Shown one piece after another: positions 21,101-35,900 of a stretch of 64,000 nt of DNA. The notes under the pieces are model-generated. The model was not told where the DNA came from. It did not search any database and saw only the letters and a program-made list of their open reading frames with translations. The translations under genes and the position numbers were made by a program. The first letter of the stretch is position 1, and the number at the start of each line of letters is the position of its first letter. This DNA is from Lepidurus packardi (taxonomy: Eukaryota > Arthropoda > Branchiopoda > Notostraca > Triopsidae): the NCBI GenBank assembly GCA_023053545.1, contig JAKZAN010000006.1, positions 5,027,001 to 5,091,000 of the forward strand, in the 5' to 3' direction.

Positions 21101-24100
21101 TCCCGTTACATGCTTTATGTGATACCAAATTGTTCGAAAGTTATCTAGCCACGCCTCCACGCAAAGAGTCCGCTTATTATACTTACGTGCTATGGATCAC
21201 AACATTTCATAATAAGGAATACTTTAATAAGAAATTAAAGCGCGTATATTGAAGTTTCAACAAGGAAATCATATCCAAATCTGAATGTAAAAGTTACTTT
21301 CTTAGCTTTAGTAATTCTTGTTTTATTTGTGTAAAACTATCTTACATTATCGTACAAATTACAAAATATCCAACAAATATCAAATCAAAGACGTCATTTT
21401 ACAATACAGAAGATTTTCTTGATTGTAAAGTGATTACATTTTAGTAAGCGTTTGGAATGGTTAGTCAGTTTGTGTATGTTACTTTTCTGCGTCGTTTAGA
21501 ATGAACTGAGGACCATTTATCTCCTCCAAGCGTGAAGGTGTTACATTTAGTACGTTACGGTAGTAGTATTTTTTCCGCATTGTATTGGATGTTGTATTTT
21601 ATTGCTCTTGACATACTGTTGTAAATTACGTGAGTTCTTTGTCTTTCCGGTCCATTTTTCTTCTTACGCAACCGGTTATAGGTTTCAGTTAACTCTTGTT
21701 GTCCAACCGTTGGACCGTTACGGCAACGGCTAGGCAGTTCAAACACAACGCTTTATGGCCCTCGATGGCCGTTACACTTATTGCAGGCACGTGGCGCTTG
21801 AGATTTGGCGGGATTATTTGTCAAGTGGCACTTTGTGGTTTGGTCAGCTGCACTCAGTCTTCTAGTCCTATGGGGAAGTTACGGGTCATGTTCATCTTGG
21901 CTAGTGATTGAAATACTGCACCCTGACCTGAGTTTTTCCTTCTTCCAATAAAGGAAAGGAGCTGCTGACCCCGCCGAATTGTTTTCCGGTTGCACAATAG
22001 AAAGCGACAGACGAGTTTAGCTCCAACTTACCGAACATGAACACCCCAGAGAGGAAAAAAATAAAAAACGAACTAACAAACGCAAAAGCGATAAAAAAAG
22101 AGAAACAGCAAAACCTAGGAACAATATGCAGCCAGAAAAGTTTTTATTTTCTTAATTTTTTTTCTGTAAAGATACAGAAAAATCAAAAGAGAAAGAAATT
22201 ATTTTTTTCTTTCTTTCTGTATTATAACACGCTACTCTATTATTTCGAAGACAGAGTTTTTGCGGGGCAAAAGACAAGAAAAAACTGTGGTAGAGGAAAA
22301 GAAAAGAAAAAAAAACATAAAAAAAGAGAGTTGTTTTGTTCCAGAAAGCTTGCTTTACGATTGGATTGCATGGACCTGGACCCACGTATAACTCAACTCA
22401 CACTGAGTGTGTCTTTTTGCCTCAAGTTCAAGTCCTTCGTCTTTCAGTGTCGATAAAGCTCCCTCAGTATGCAATTTGCATTCCTGGGACATCATAGAAC
22501 AGTATTGGCTTTGCTTATCCAAGGAGAAAATAACCTGGAATGTGATTGGTCCACCTGGGGGCTTGCCTGGGCGATGCCAAGTGTTTTAAAGTAGTTCAAA
22601 TTGATTAGGATTGACGGGTTTTTCAAACCTGAATCTGAAAGAAGAGCCGCGAGGTTCGTTTCTAAGTTGCGAATCGGGAATCGATAGTGTAAGACAGTGG
22701 TATTTGGTCGCTCGGTAGCAAACAAGAAGAAAAAGACAGGGTACTGGGTATACTCGAAAGCAAAAAAAGATGGCGTCCTCAGGTGGCAAAGCTCACCAAA
22801 TAGCTCGGAACCGCTCGGAACGAACGGCACGTTCCGTGTCCAAGTGTTTTCTTGTTAACTTCCCCTACTTTTTTCCCGTCGTCGTGACTAGAGGCCGCTA
22901 TGGGCTGTTGACGCCCGTAAGCACTAGCGTTAGTATGCCTCTATTGGGATGTTTTTACTCCCCCTGTTCGAAGTTTTGGAGCAACGGAAAAACCGTTGCA
23001 CCTTTTCAAACAATCAAATTTCATTCTTGCTGACGCTGATGTTGCGGCCCATAATTTTCATTATTGAGCTCAAAGGAAGTTGAAAGCTTTTTCTTTGGAT
23101 TCCAAGTTTCAAGTTCGATTTTCACTGTTGAGCTTCATTTTGGAACCCATGAGAGGATTTTCATTATTGAACCCACGAGTTTAGTGTAGGATCCCTTGTT
23201 GTACCATCGAACGGTAGTGGTATGGTGTTTTTATCAGTTACATAGAAGTAGGTTTAAGACCAGTTTTAAGCGGTTTGAAGTTATGAGCACACTTATGGTA
23301 AATTTTCCTCCCCCTGTAGATTGATAGGGTAAATGGGGGATCATAAAACAGAGCTGGCTGGCCCCGTCTTCTCTCTACTTTCTCCCGAATTGAAAATGTT
23401 TCATATTTCCTGAAAGGATTATCCAACAGGAGAAGAAATTTATGATAGAGCTTTATCACTATCGACGTGAAGGACAGCCTATCTGGAAAACCCTTTATGT
23501 GGCACCCCAGGACCCAAAGACCCGAAGACCCTGGTGTGGGATAAAGAGGGTACTGTACTATACGGCCTAAAGATAGCGCGGTTCTTTTTTTTTCTTCTTT
23601 GTTTGGAACTTGGTATATTATAGGGGAAGCAGAGCAGGAGAAAACACCTTGTTATGGGTGCGAGAACCCCTTCTGGTCATTAGTTGTGATTAGGGCAGAA
23701 GGCCTTGTAGCTCATTCTACTAGTTAACAGCAGCTCTCGTGCTTTAAGTAGGTTTCCGCTAGCGTTCCTTTTTTTCCCACCCCAGCCGGATACCCAAGCG
23801 TCCCATGTGGACGTGATGCGAGACGCCCCCGTAAGAAAAAGACGGAAAGAAGCGTCACTTCTTTGATTGGTAGTCAAAGTTACTGCGTGCCAACCGTTCA
23901 TATGCTAATGTGAGTCTCCCTTTTCCCAGAAACCAACAATGAGCAGTATTCTAACTCATTTGTATCATGCTCTTCTGCTTGTTAGAGCATTTTTTAATGT
24001 CTTGTGTCCTCCTTCGGCTTTAAGAAGATCAACCAAGTGTCGGCTTTAAGGAACTCAACAACCCATTGAATCCATTGAACTCGTAAAGACTGAAAAATAG

Positions 24101-26902
24101 ATTATACCCAGAACCTTCAACATTCTACGATCACTAGAAAACCAAAGAATACACTTCATAAGTCGTTAATGACTAACACAATAATATATCTTCGTTTCAA
24201 TGTTTTTTATTTAATTTAAATTTCTTAAGTTTGCGTTCAAATCAAGTCCCAGAGTTTATTAATTACACCAAATTGCCGATTTTAAATCCCAAATGGGTTG
24301 CTTTTTATGTTTTGTGACTCACCGCTTCGAAAAAAACAACAAAAGTAGACAATTCAAATTCAAAACAATTCAAATTTAGCCACGCCTCCACGCAAGGAGT
24401 CCGCTCATCATACCTACGTTCTATAGAACCATGACAGTTCAATTGCGCAGTAAGTAATATAGTCGAAATAAGGAATTTGCAGCGTTTCTATTGAAGTTTG
24501 AACACTGAAATTACACCCCAGTAAGAAGTTAAAAGGTGTTTTCTTTGTTTCAAAGGTAACTTGTTTATAAAGTAATTTATCTCCCGTTAAGTATCGTTCT
24601 CCATTTCCCTAGAAATCATTAGACAACACGAACAATATTCTTTCTCATCGGTGTCATGCTCTTCTGCTTATTAAAACGATTTGTTGCTTTAATAAGCAGA
24701 AGTTTTTTCAAGTTTAGCGGCTTTCCAAAAAGCATAAGAAACTCAACAACCCACACATTGAACACATAAAGATGCAAAGTTAGGTCCTACCCTGAACACC
24801 CAACATTCTACGAGTACGATTACTATAGAAGACTAAATAATAAAACTATACAATGTAAGAAATAAATACAGAAAAAACTACACAATAATTTATCTCCCGT
24901 TAAATGTTTTTACCTGATTCAAAACTGTGTTCAGGTTCAAACGCAGTCCCCAAAGTTTCCTTTACACAATTTGAATCACGGATTTCAAACTTCCAAATTT
25001 CGTTTGGCTTTCTTCCAAATAGCAAGCGTAGGCTTGAAAGCCTGCTGCCGAACCTATTTATTTGTCAATCATGTACATGTCTTAGTCTTTAAGAAATTTA
25101 ATCACGAATTTTGTCGCTGCTTTTTTCTATGTTTCATGATTCTTAATTCGGTATCTTTTCTTGTATTTGGTGGGATGGGTATCATAGGTGGGAGCCGTTG
25201 GTCATTGGAGCAGGACATCAATGTTACGGTGCGGGAGAACGAAGCTATTAAGTTAATTTGCCCTGTGTTTGAGTCGCTGCCTTCGGCTTTTTACTCGTTC
25301 GAGACTCAAGTCACTTGGCGGAGGTTGCGCCGCGGACTGCTGTCCAAATGGGACGGGAATCGCAGTACGGGCAGCGCGTCGTCATCCACTCCAAGCGTCC
25401 CACGTTGGAGTGTCGACGCTGTCACCGGCGCTTTGCACTTGGCTCACGTGCGAAAGGAAGACGAGGACTTTTATCAGTGTCTAGTCACCCTAGTGAAGAG
25501 GTCCACGACGGAAGTCTCTACGTTTCAGACGCCAGCATCCCCGTCCCCAACTTCCACAGGCGAAGACGAACCCGAAGAAGAAAAAATCGCCACTGAAGAG
25601 GGAAACGTCGTGAAAGACGTCGAGAGCGACAACACTGAACTTGTTTTCACGCCTTCGGACTCCATTGGGGGTCTCGACGAGACTTCTACGAGTGAAACCT
25701 TGACAGATGACTTGGAAATCGAAGGTATTCTCGCGGAGGAAGAGTTGAGTCCAGTTCGCGAACGCCGAAGTGTATTGGACGCGTCTGCCCGAGTTCTGCG
25801 TGGGCCGTACGTCTATCTGCGAGTCGAAGGTACACTATCTATACAGTTACAAGTAGTTTAGGAACCTTAAAAACATTTTTTAATAGATTTTACTTGAGTT
25901 TTTTTTCAGTTTCATTCAGTTTACGCCGGGAGAGAAAATTCCGGAGGGTAAAGTTTGGGGCAAGGCCGACCTTTTTGAGTATAGATAAGTGCTTATGAAA
26001 AGTTTGGATATAGTTACATGAGGCCGGAGTTGTTACGCACATGAAACGAAGATCCGCGGCTCAGAACCCTCGTTTTGGAGCATCTTAGTACTTTTTCGCT
26101 GATGGTGCGCGGAATAGAAGCTATTACATCCAAAGGGGTTTAAATTTGGTCTAGTCAAGGGAAACCGAATAATAGATCAAAAGACAGCATGGTTGTGCTG
26201 TCAAATTTATTGCGAGTTTCCAACTTGAGATTCCAACTTGGAACTTAAAGGGGCATGAGATACTGCGCTGGTGGCCATTGGGGCGCTATGCTAGAAAGTG
26301 CCCAGCAAAAAATGTAAACAATATGATATTTTGCACTTTTCTGGAAGCCCTGCTCGTGTATATACTCCCGTTATTTTCTTACAGATCTGCGTTGACTAGT
26401 TCAAAAGTATTCTGTAATTGAAGTTGAACAACTTAGTATGCTTTATTACACTTCGTTGCCGCTTGGTGGCGCTGAACTCCTTCCATATAGGTTCCACGAT
26501 TTGACCAAAACAACTTGATCTTTCCAACTTGATTCCAACTTGATCTTTAGTTTGGATTACCCCATGCGATTCTGTATGGAAAGTAAGGGAAAATAGCGTT
26601 TCGTGGGGTTTGGGTAAAGACTACGTGATTTGTGATGGATGGGTGCAAGAACGTTTTTATGGGTTTTGGAGAGATTTTGAAGAGTTAGCCCGTTATTTCA
26701 ATTTTGGGTTCTTTTTGACAGTTCCGGTGACCTTAACGGAGTTTGGCTGTCCCGTACGACTTGACTGGGGGAAAGTGGGAGTGTGTCATTGTGCTGCTGT
26801 AGGAGACCCGCCCCCGGCACTCGTTTGGACCAAAGATGGCAGAAAGGTAAGGAACTTGTTAAGGCGAAAGCTTCTAAAGTGGTTATGTCACTGAACACTG
26901 TC

Positions 26903-26949
<47 letters not shown>

Positions 26950-29900
26950 AGAAAGACATTCTTTGACATTTCGCTTTTGACAATGTGCTTAAAAAGAGAA
27001 TTTGGGGTTTCGTGGCGTGCTTTCCGTTACGGGAGTAATTTACGAGGTTTTTTTCAGAGCTCAAACGTAACTCTTGGGTTTGGAAAGGAGCTGAAGTTAT
27101 TAGGATTGGATGAGTTCGAAAGTAAAGTCAGTAAATTGTCAGTCTACAACTTAACTACTACTTGTTTGGGGGAGAATAAGAGAGCAGCGGTTACAAGCAG
27201 CAGACATAAGGACAATTTATTGGGCTAAAGGATAGGACTTCCGCCCTTATGGCAGTTGGTGCTACTAAGGCCTAATTCCTATGAGTAAACATAGGAAAGT
27301 CGCCCTTAATCATCTCCGATTGTTACTAAAGTCTATTTTTCTAGTCAGAATATAGGTTTTCAAATTTGGCATACAGAATAACTATGCATCTTATATTATA
27401 ATGTAGGTTGTGTTAAGTAAATGCCATGTCATTGAAATTTCTGTCAAGTTATTAGGATTGGATGAGTTCGAAAGTACAGTCAGTAAATTGTCAGTCTACG
27501 TGAACTACTACTTTTTGGGGGGAGAATAAGAGAGCAGCGGTTACAAGCAGCAGACATAAGGACAAATTCCTGTGCTAAACTATACGATTTTGGCCCGTAT
27601 TGCAGTTGGTGCTACTAAGGTCTAATTCTTCACGGTTAAATATAAGAATATCGCCCTTATCGTCTTCGGATATTGCCAAGGTCTGTTTTCCCCGTTAAAG
27701 CATAGGTTTTCTTATGTAAAATACTGATCAACTACACAACTTACAGTCGTAAATACTAACACTATCATTGTATACCAAACTTACTTTCATTTAAGCATAA
27801 AATTGCCATGTCATTGAAATTTCAGTCAAGTTATTCAGAACAAGCCCCAGTTAGTTACTGTCTAACTCATCGTAGCCTAACCGCCCAAAGATTGTATTAT
27901 GCATGGCGTTAGTGGCAGCTATTGTAGCTACTTTTAGTTATTGTAATGTGGGGGAAATTCCCCAGTCAGAACCGTCAGAGGGCGTGCGTTGCCATGTTTC
28001 AGGCTCGTTACACTTCCATCCAATATTTTCGGAAAGGGTATTTCTCAAGAGACTTGCGTGAGCACACGGTTGTTATGTCAGGTTGGAATCTTGGTCTGTC
28101 GACTTGGTTTTGTCTTTCTCAACGCGACTTGCTAAGGAAAAAAAATCCCTAAAAATCTTCTAGATCACGAATGTATATCCTAAGTATACTCTTCCTTCCC
28201 TTTTTTTTCCCCTTTTTTTCTAAGCAATATATCTATGCATATAACAAGAGGAAGCACCTCATGGAGTTCCATAGAGGAAAAGAGGGGGGGAAAAAGCTTT
28301 TGAAACCAACTGAGCATATAAGAAAGCCACAGAAGCACATACTTTTGTTCCCCCAGGACTTTTTTTGTGTGAATAGCTTTTTGAATTGTAGTTCCTTATC
28401 TCTCCGTATCCTCAAACTTTCCTCAGGAATAGCTCAAAGGGACTTTGAATCCCAAATTGTAGAGCTTGCTCAATATTTCCTTAAAAAAAAAAATAAAAAA
28501 AAAAAACATTTTTGGCTATAGCCAAAAGGTTGAAAGAGAAATTTCGAAAATGAACTGTTTACTAACAAAAAGGGACTTGCTCCGCCATCTTAGAGGCAGA
28601 CTGCCTTGAGATTATTTGTGTGCCGTATGCAAGCTGCGATTTCTTTCATTTCTTTCCTCCAAATTTGAAGAAGAAAAAGAAAAAAAAATCATGTTTTTCT
28701 ATTGGAATAAACGGCAGAGGGGTTGTATTGCGCATTTAGCATTTCAAACGAGGAATCCTTTTGGTGTCGATCTCGAAAGCAAGGTATCGTTGTCTTTAGA
28801 AAATTAATATCTTCCTTTTTTTAGTTTGACTGCGTCTACGCTACCGGGAGAGCAAACTTAAGATATAACTTATTCACCAGACGCTTCATAGCCCGAAGCT
28901 AGGGATAAGCTAAAAGGAGGGAGAGTTTGTGTTGTGAGACCGCAAGAGAAGATTCGAAAATCATAATTACAAAGGCTAAACGGGACATGAGCGAGTTTGG
29001 ACAAAGTAAAATGCCTTTGCCTTTGTGGGCGATAACGACGTTTAGGTTGCGGGCTCCAAAAACGTGGAACGAACTGAAAGCCTTCAGGCTAATTTCTTTA
29101 GTAACTTTGCCTCGACGTGAAGCAATGCGTCCTGCCTGGACGTACCCAGTTCCCAAGAGTTTTAAACGGTAACGGGGCTAGACTTGGAAATAGAGAAAAT
29201 AGAGAGAAAAAAGGTAAAAATGGCGTGGTTTCTTGCAGAAATATTACCTTCTTAGAATGCTATACGACCACAGTTAGAATAATACACCTGCTCACCGCAC
29301 GTGAAGCCACACGTGAATCTTGTGGCGCTGCAGTTCTTAAAGGGGCATGAGGTACGGCACCATTAGGCGCATGAAATAAAGTGCGGGCAAAAAGGAAAAT
29401 AATGTTTTTAAAAAGGACTTTTTAGAAAGATTTTGTACTTACCTGAAAGCCCTGCTCGTGTAGATACTCAGGAAGTTTTCTTGAAGTTCTTACGTGTATA
29501 GTTTAAGAGTATTGTGTAGTTGAAAAGTTAGAACTTAAAGGGGCGTGAGGTACTGCATTGCATGGTACCATTAGGGCGCTATGATAGAAAGCGCTAGCAA
29601 AAATGTAAACAATGGGATATTTTGCACTTACCTGAAAGCCCTGCTCGTGCAGATACTCACGTTATTTTCTTGCAGTTCTAGTTTCTATAGTTCAGGAGTA
29701 TTGTGTAGTTGAAAAGTGGCACGAGGAACTGCGTGGAACCATTAGGGGCTAGAAAGTAAAGTGCGGACCAAAAGGTAAAGAATGTTTTTAGAAAGGATAT
29801 TTTGTACTTACCTGAAAGCCCTGCTTGTGTAGATACTCGGTGTATTTTCTTAAAGTTCTAGTTTGTATAGTTCAGGAGTATTGTGTAGTTGAAAAGTTAG

Positions 29901-32900
29901 AACTTAAAGGGGCATGCGGTTCTGTGCGGCCATTAGGGCGCTATGCTAGAAAGTGCTAGCAAAAAATGTAAACAATACGATATTTTGCACTTTTCTGGAA
30001 GCCCTGCTCGTATAGATACTCACATTACCTTCTATCAGTTCTAGGGTGTATAGTTCCCGAGCATTGTGTAGTTGAAAAGTTGGAACTTAAAGGGGCATGA
30101 GATACTGCACTGGTGGCCATTAGGGCGCTATGCTAGAAAGTGCCCAGCAAAAAATGTAAACAATAGGATATTTTGCACTTTTCTGGAAGCCCTGCCCGTG
30201 TATGTACTCCCGTTATTTTCTTACAGAACTGCATTGAATAGTTCAAAAGTATATCTGTAATTGAAGTTGAACAACTTAGTATTCTTTATTACACTTCGTG
30301 GCCGCTTGGCGGCGCTGAACTCTTTCCATATAGGTTCCACGATTAGACCAAAACAATATAACTAGAATAACCTTATTTAGCCTAAGTAGAGCACTTTAAT
30401 TAGGGAATTTTTCTCTCCTGAAAAACCGTGCTTGGTGTGTTGGATGATTCTGAATGTATCCCATCACATTAACGGCGGACCTGTCCTATTAAATATGGAG
30501 GCGCACGTATGCCCCCAGACTTAATACGATGGGTTGGGCAGGGGGACCTTTCTGCATCCTGCATCATTGGGTGTAGTTCGTTCAAACAGTATATAAATAC
30601 TCTCTTCAAGGCTTTCCATAGATTCAACACGACTGGCGATGCATGAGTCCATTTTCCGTCTTTTTCCATCACCCTGGCCAAGTTTTTTTTTCTTTTTTTT
30701 TTTGTATTTAACTATTCCTATGCTGTCGGATGGCGCTGCACGTCATCGCGTCAAAATATGAGACACGAAACTCAACTTAGGAGCGTGACAATGACAAGAT
30801 ACGAGTTGACTACCAGAAGAACCCCAAACTACCCACCCAAAGCAGTTTGTCTCCGGATCCCAAAAAAGACGTATGGTAAAAAAACAAGTTCAATGCGATG
30901 GATTTGCACCTCTAGCTGGAAAAGAAAAATACTCCAGGTTTAAAGCAGGGGAAAAAAAATCTAAAAAAAGGAAGATTCGTGCAGAGAGAAAAAACTTTGA
31001 GATGGTCGCGGGTACCGTTATTGATGCTGAAATGAGAATTTGAGGGGACGCACACGACGTAGATGACTTTGCCTAAACGATCAGCATTCAGCCGCGAGAA
31101 AAGAAGATACAAGACAGGAATGGCCTCTTATTTTATCTTTTTTCTTGCTTGACACCCACTTTTTCCCCTCCGGCGTACCCCTGGAAGAGGGCGCCATCTC
31201 GGGTAAACGGGAGAAACATAGGGTGGTAGGGAGCGACCAACGCGTGCGAGTGAATCGATCCTTTTTTTATCAGCACTTTTCTTCCGCCGAATAAAGTTTT
31301 TTGTTTTTTGGGTTGGGGATTTTTTTTTTTTAAATAGAACGTGTTATCTTCTAGTTCTAGGCGGGGAAAAAGAGACTTTCGGGAGTAAAAAATCCATGAC
31401 AGTATATTTTTTTTGGTGTTTGATCCTAACGGTTACTAAAAGTAGGGTTTAAAACTTTTTTTTTTTTTTTTTTTAGGGATTTTAGTTTTTTCTTCAAGGG
31501 AAAGTATGAGATTTTTAAGAGGGTAAAGTTTGGTAGCATGTAAGCAGGAGACGTAAAAATCTGTGCTGAACAAGTTTTCGTGATTTTTTAAAATATATTT
31601 TTTTTTTTTTTTTTTTACTCAAGAGAAGTTAACAAAGGTGTCATGTTCCTTCTTGAAAGGGAAAATGTGTAGGTTCAAGGCTATCAAAAGCATATTAGAG
31701 GTGTTAAATTGGGATTGGATGTAGTTTGAGGAGGCGGGTACGGGGCGAGAGTTGGTACTTTGATACTTTACTAACTTTTTTAATGTATTGCTTTTTTTTT
31801 TCTCCCACCGATCAGCTGTTGAATGGATCTCGTGAAGGAAGAATAGAAGAAACGAACGTTGCGGTTTATGTACGCTCGGAATTGCGGTTCAGCGCCACGC
31901 AAACGGGCAATTACACCTGCGTTGCTTCAAATAGCGTCCAAGGATACCAAAAAATGGAATCCCGGTCCAACTTGGTCGAGGTTTTAGAGCCCATAGCAGG
32001 TAATCTCAAGTTTTGGGGTGAAGGGGGAGAAATAAACCATTAGAATTAAAAGTTGGGTTAGTTATTGTTGTTGTTGTGGAGTGGAAAGTACTGGGGTAAC
32101 CCTTGGTACTGTTACCATGGTACAACGGAAGCTTTACGTAAGCTTCGTTGCGTAGGAATCGTCTCCGTGTGGAGTGTTTCTGAACATTTGGTTGCAAAAG
32201 TTTTGGCAATTTTCTGTTCTTTTCGTTCTTTTTCGGTAGAATCAAATGTTTTGTAGTCAATTTCAATGGTCACCGGGTTTTGTCGATTTAATGGTCACCA
32301 GGTTTTATAAGTTTAGAAGACAGTTAGCGTTTAAAGTTTCGTTATTTGCTGAAAATTTAGATTCGATACAGATTTGGACGTAAACGTTATACGTAGTGGC
32401 AGAAGTTAGTACGAGCTAAACTAACACTTATAGTTATTGTTTTCCACATGTTGTAGTTATCTTTAATGGAGCTAATCCTTAGTTGAGGTGATAGTGCCCT
32501 AGAAGATTTGCGAATAGGCTTTCGGGTCGACTTAAAGCGTCAACGTTCTCAGGAAGTTAGGGTGAAAGGAGGAACTGAATGTCTTAACCTTTAGGAGGAT
32601 TTTGATGACAACAATCAACTCTTGGTGAGTTGTTATTTGTTATCGTAGCAAGCAATGAAGTGTTTTGAAACCATAAAGTGAAATCGTCATTCACTTCGTT
32701 TCCATTTCATTGCAGAAATATCTTGAAAATCTAGAAAAGCAAATGTTCAAACAAGTGACAACAGTGAATATTGTTCCTTGAACTTCCAGTCGCCTATTAA
32801 CGGAACAATGAAATTTTCCGAACAATGAAATGAGGGTACAATGCAATCGAGCGTGCCGAGAAACGAGGAACTTTCGAACGTTTTAAACCTATACGAATCG

Positions 32901-35900
32901 CTTTGCAACCATGACTAAAGTTATGTTTCCTTCGCACTTACGTATTTAGGCATTTGCAGACTCAAATTGGAGACTCATTCGTCTGTCATTGTAAATTTTT
33001 TCCTAATTTAGAGGCTTACTAAGTTGGAAAATTTGCGTCCAATTTTCCGCCTCTGCAGTGAACTCACATAACTATTATCATATCGATATCGATTATCATA
33101 TCGACAATTAGCTTGCCTTTTGCAAATAGCGTGGCGTTTACTGTAAAATTGATAGTGGACATTAGTTAATGAATTATAAGTTTAATACTCATTTTTGAAC
33201 GATTTTTGCACTTTTTTTGCCTAGAAGAAAATTTGATTAAGTTAACAAACTTTTCTTAAATCTTCTAAAAAATGTAATAAACAACACGTTCTCCGGATTT
33301 AGTTACAAGCATATGCAATGAATCCCAGAATAAAAGTGACACTAGTGTGTCACTGTCTAACAATGAATGTTCTTTTTTCAAGGGCAAGTTTTAACGATTC
33401 TCATGAACGAAAGTTGATGAGGATCGTTAACTTAACCTAATCTAACCTATAACCTAAGCTAACCTAATCTAACCTAACCTACCCTAAGTTAACCTAATTC
33501 ATTCCAATCCAATAACCAATTTTCAACTCGGGTGACACCCCGTTTTTCATTCTTTTTCCGGAGAACGTTCAGCAACAATAATACACACTGGTGTCACTTT
33601 TATCTCCGAGTTCCGAAACTGGAGAACCTGTTGGTAATAAATAACTCCATCATAAGCGCCATCTCACCTTCTAGTTTTATACTTCGTCGCTGATCCTAAT
33701 CTATGTTATCATTCTTCGTAAGCTTGAGGCGTTTCGTTTTGAGTCGTTTGACGTATAATTATACGTGAGTGCTGCTAAATTGTATGGATTAAGTACAGTA
33801 TAATATCAGTCTGGAATGTCTGAGGTGATTTCACGGTTTTGAACCTTTAGAATTGTGAGATTACCTCCATTAGCATTCAAATGACTGCAATTTGTACAAA
33901 GCTTTGACTGTCGCCATTTTGGAAGGGGCGGGGCTTCAACCTCTATGAAAACGAAAGATGTGATCTATAAACTGTAAAGAATGTTGCATTGCATTCCAGC
34001 CCAACGCTTAAATACGGTGCACTGTATTGGATTTCTTGATTAGACCTGCCATTAGCACCTCCAAATGGATACTGTGGGCCGTATAATGGCAAGATCTGCA
34101 AAGCCCATCTGAACGGGACGGGTTTGGTGTGGTACAATATCAGTCACGACCAAGCTGGCGGCTGGCTTAATGAGCAATTAGTCTTCGGTTTATGGGATGA
34201 AGTCATTCAAAAGTTGAGTGAACCTTGTCGGGTGGCAGCTGAGGTAAGATTTTTCAATTTATTCTTATTTCTATTTTGTCAAGATTTTAGTTGTGGAGGC
34301 TTTTTTATGTTCTGATTCCTTGCGTTACACTCTAGCGTTTCCTGTGCTTACTGGCATTTCCCCAATGTCGTTTTCATGACGGGTACCCGGCAGCTTTGCC
34401 TTTATGTTATGAAGACTGTATGGCGCTCCGGCACGTGTTTTGTGCCAATGAATGGACACTTCTCGACGACAATAAACAGAAAGGCATCTTCCTACACTCC
34501 AGGGGGCATTTCCGACTCCCTGAATGTGTTCAACTTCCCAGACTTGCATCACCTCCTGTCCCTCGATGTTCCAATGCCAAACTGGTCGACCTACAACCTG
34601 ATCAAGTCACTTGTATGTATATTTCTCTTCCCGTTTCTATAAAGATTTGCATTTAGTTAGTCTTTCTGGCTTTACGTCATTGGATTGCGTAAAGTTTCTA
34701 GGACAATAACTCCATCAGCGCCATCTTGTGGTCTGGTTTAACAATACTCGAGGGCTACTTGGTTCCTAACTCTTGTGGAGTGTTTTAACTAAGAATAAGG
34801 CGTCGAATTAGGAGGCTAGAAGAAGCGGAGAGAAAAAGATGATTCAATAGGTCTCTCTTTTCTCTCTCATAAGCTCTTAACACTATATAGAAACTTTCTT
34901 TAGCTTCAATAAAGAGAAAAAAAACTTCAAAGGAAGGCTTTTGTTGCCGGAGAAGCCGATTCTGGTTTTGATCGCAAGCGAGAGAGGAAAGAGATTAATT
35001 AATATCCTTCTCGTCCCGTTAAACAGAAGAGGAATTAAGTTTATTCTGCGCACGTAATTAATATCGTCATGTAGTTTTCTTCTAAGGCAAAAGTTGTGTA
35101 TTGATGAGAAAAATAAGTTTTTTGGGAGCGAAAATTTCACTTAGTTGAGCAGTAATGGATCGGTTCTGGTTTTCCGTTGGAGTTGTAAGAGAAGAACTAT
35201 TTGCTCCCCTCCCGCGCAGTTTTTCAGGGGCTACAATTGGAGGACCGTTGTGAAACAGCCGTTCTGGAAAACGCTGGGAAATTAGTATTTAATTAGGAGC
35301 AGTTAACGTCACATTAGACTAATTAGACCGAGTGCTCTGCCAAGACGACGACCACGTTACTTGTACTCTGGCTACTGTGACAAGTAGTGGTCTTTTTTTG
35401 TTACCTAATGAGCAAAATCTAAAAAAATAATTACTTCAAAAGAAAATTATTTCAAAATTACCCTAGTAGATGAAATAGGCTCTAAATAGCTTAACATAGA
35501 CTTAAGTAGGCGTTAATTTAAACTTTTATAGATGTTAATTAGACTTGAATATCTTAGTTTAGCAGTAGAATACTTTTGTAGAATACGTTATTACAACTAG
35601 TGCCATCTATGGGAGGAATTTTAAGTTTAGAGAAAAACATGGGATCTTAAGGTGATTTTCAATCATTTTTTACTTTTTTGGAATTTGGGTGCAATTCTTT
35701 TATTACTATTTGATAAGATAGAAGAGATTAATTAAGATAGGAAGGGATATTGGATGTTTGGAGCGGAGTTGATATTGCAGCTAGGCGTTTTAAGGTGATT
35801 TTCAATCATTTTTTACATTTTTTGAATTTGGGGGGAATTCTTGTATGACTATTGTATAAGATAGAAGAGATTAATTAAGATAGGAAGGGATATTGCATGT

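Noticed and set aside
24971-25187. Upstream part of the long frame before Ig1 as a signal peptide exon starting at 25136
   Set aside because: It could work (MILNSVSFLVFGGMG), but the exon at 18111-18321 has a better signal peptide and donor, and an acceptor at 25187 fits its phase. Kept as an alternative start only.
28927-29172. Plus-strand frame with Arg/Lys-rich content in the kinase intron
   Set aside because: No splice context or family match; likely chance.
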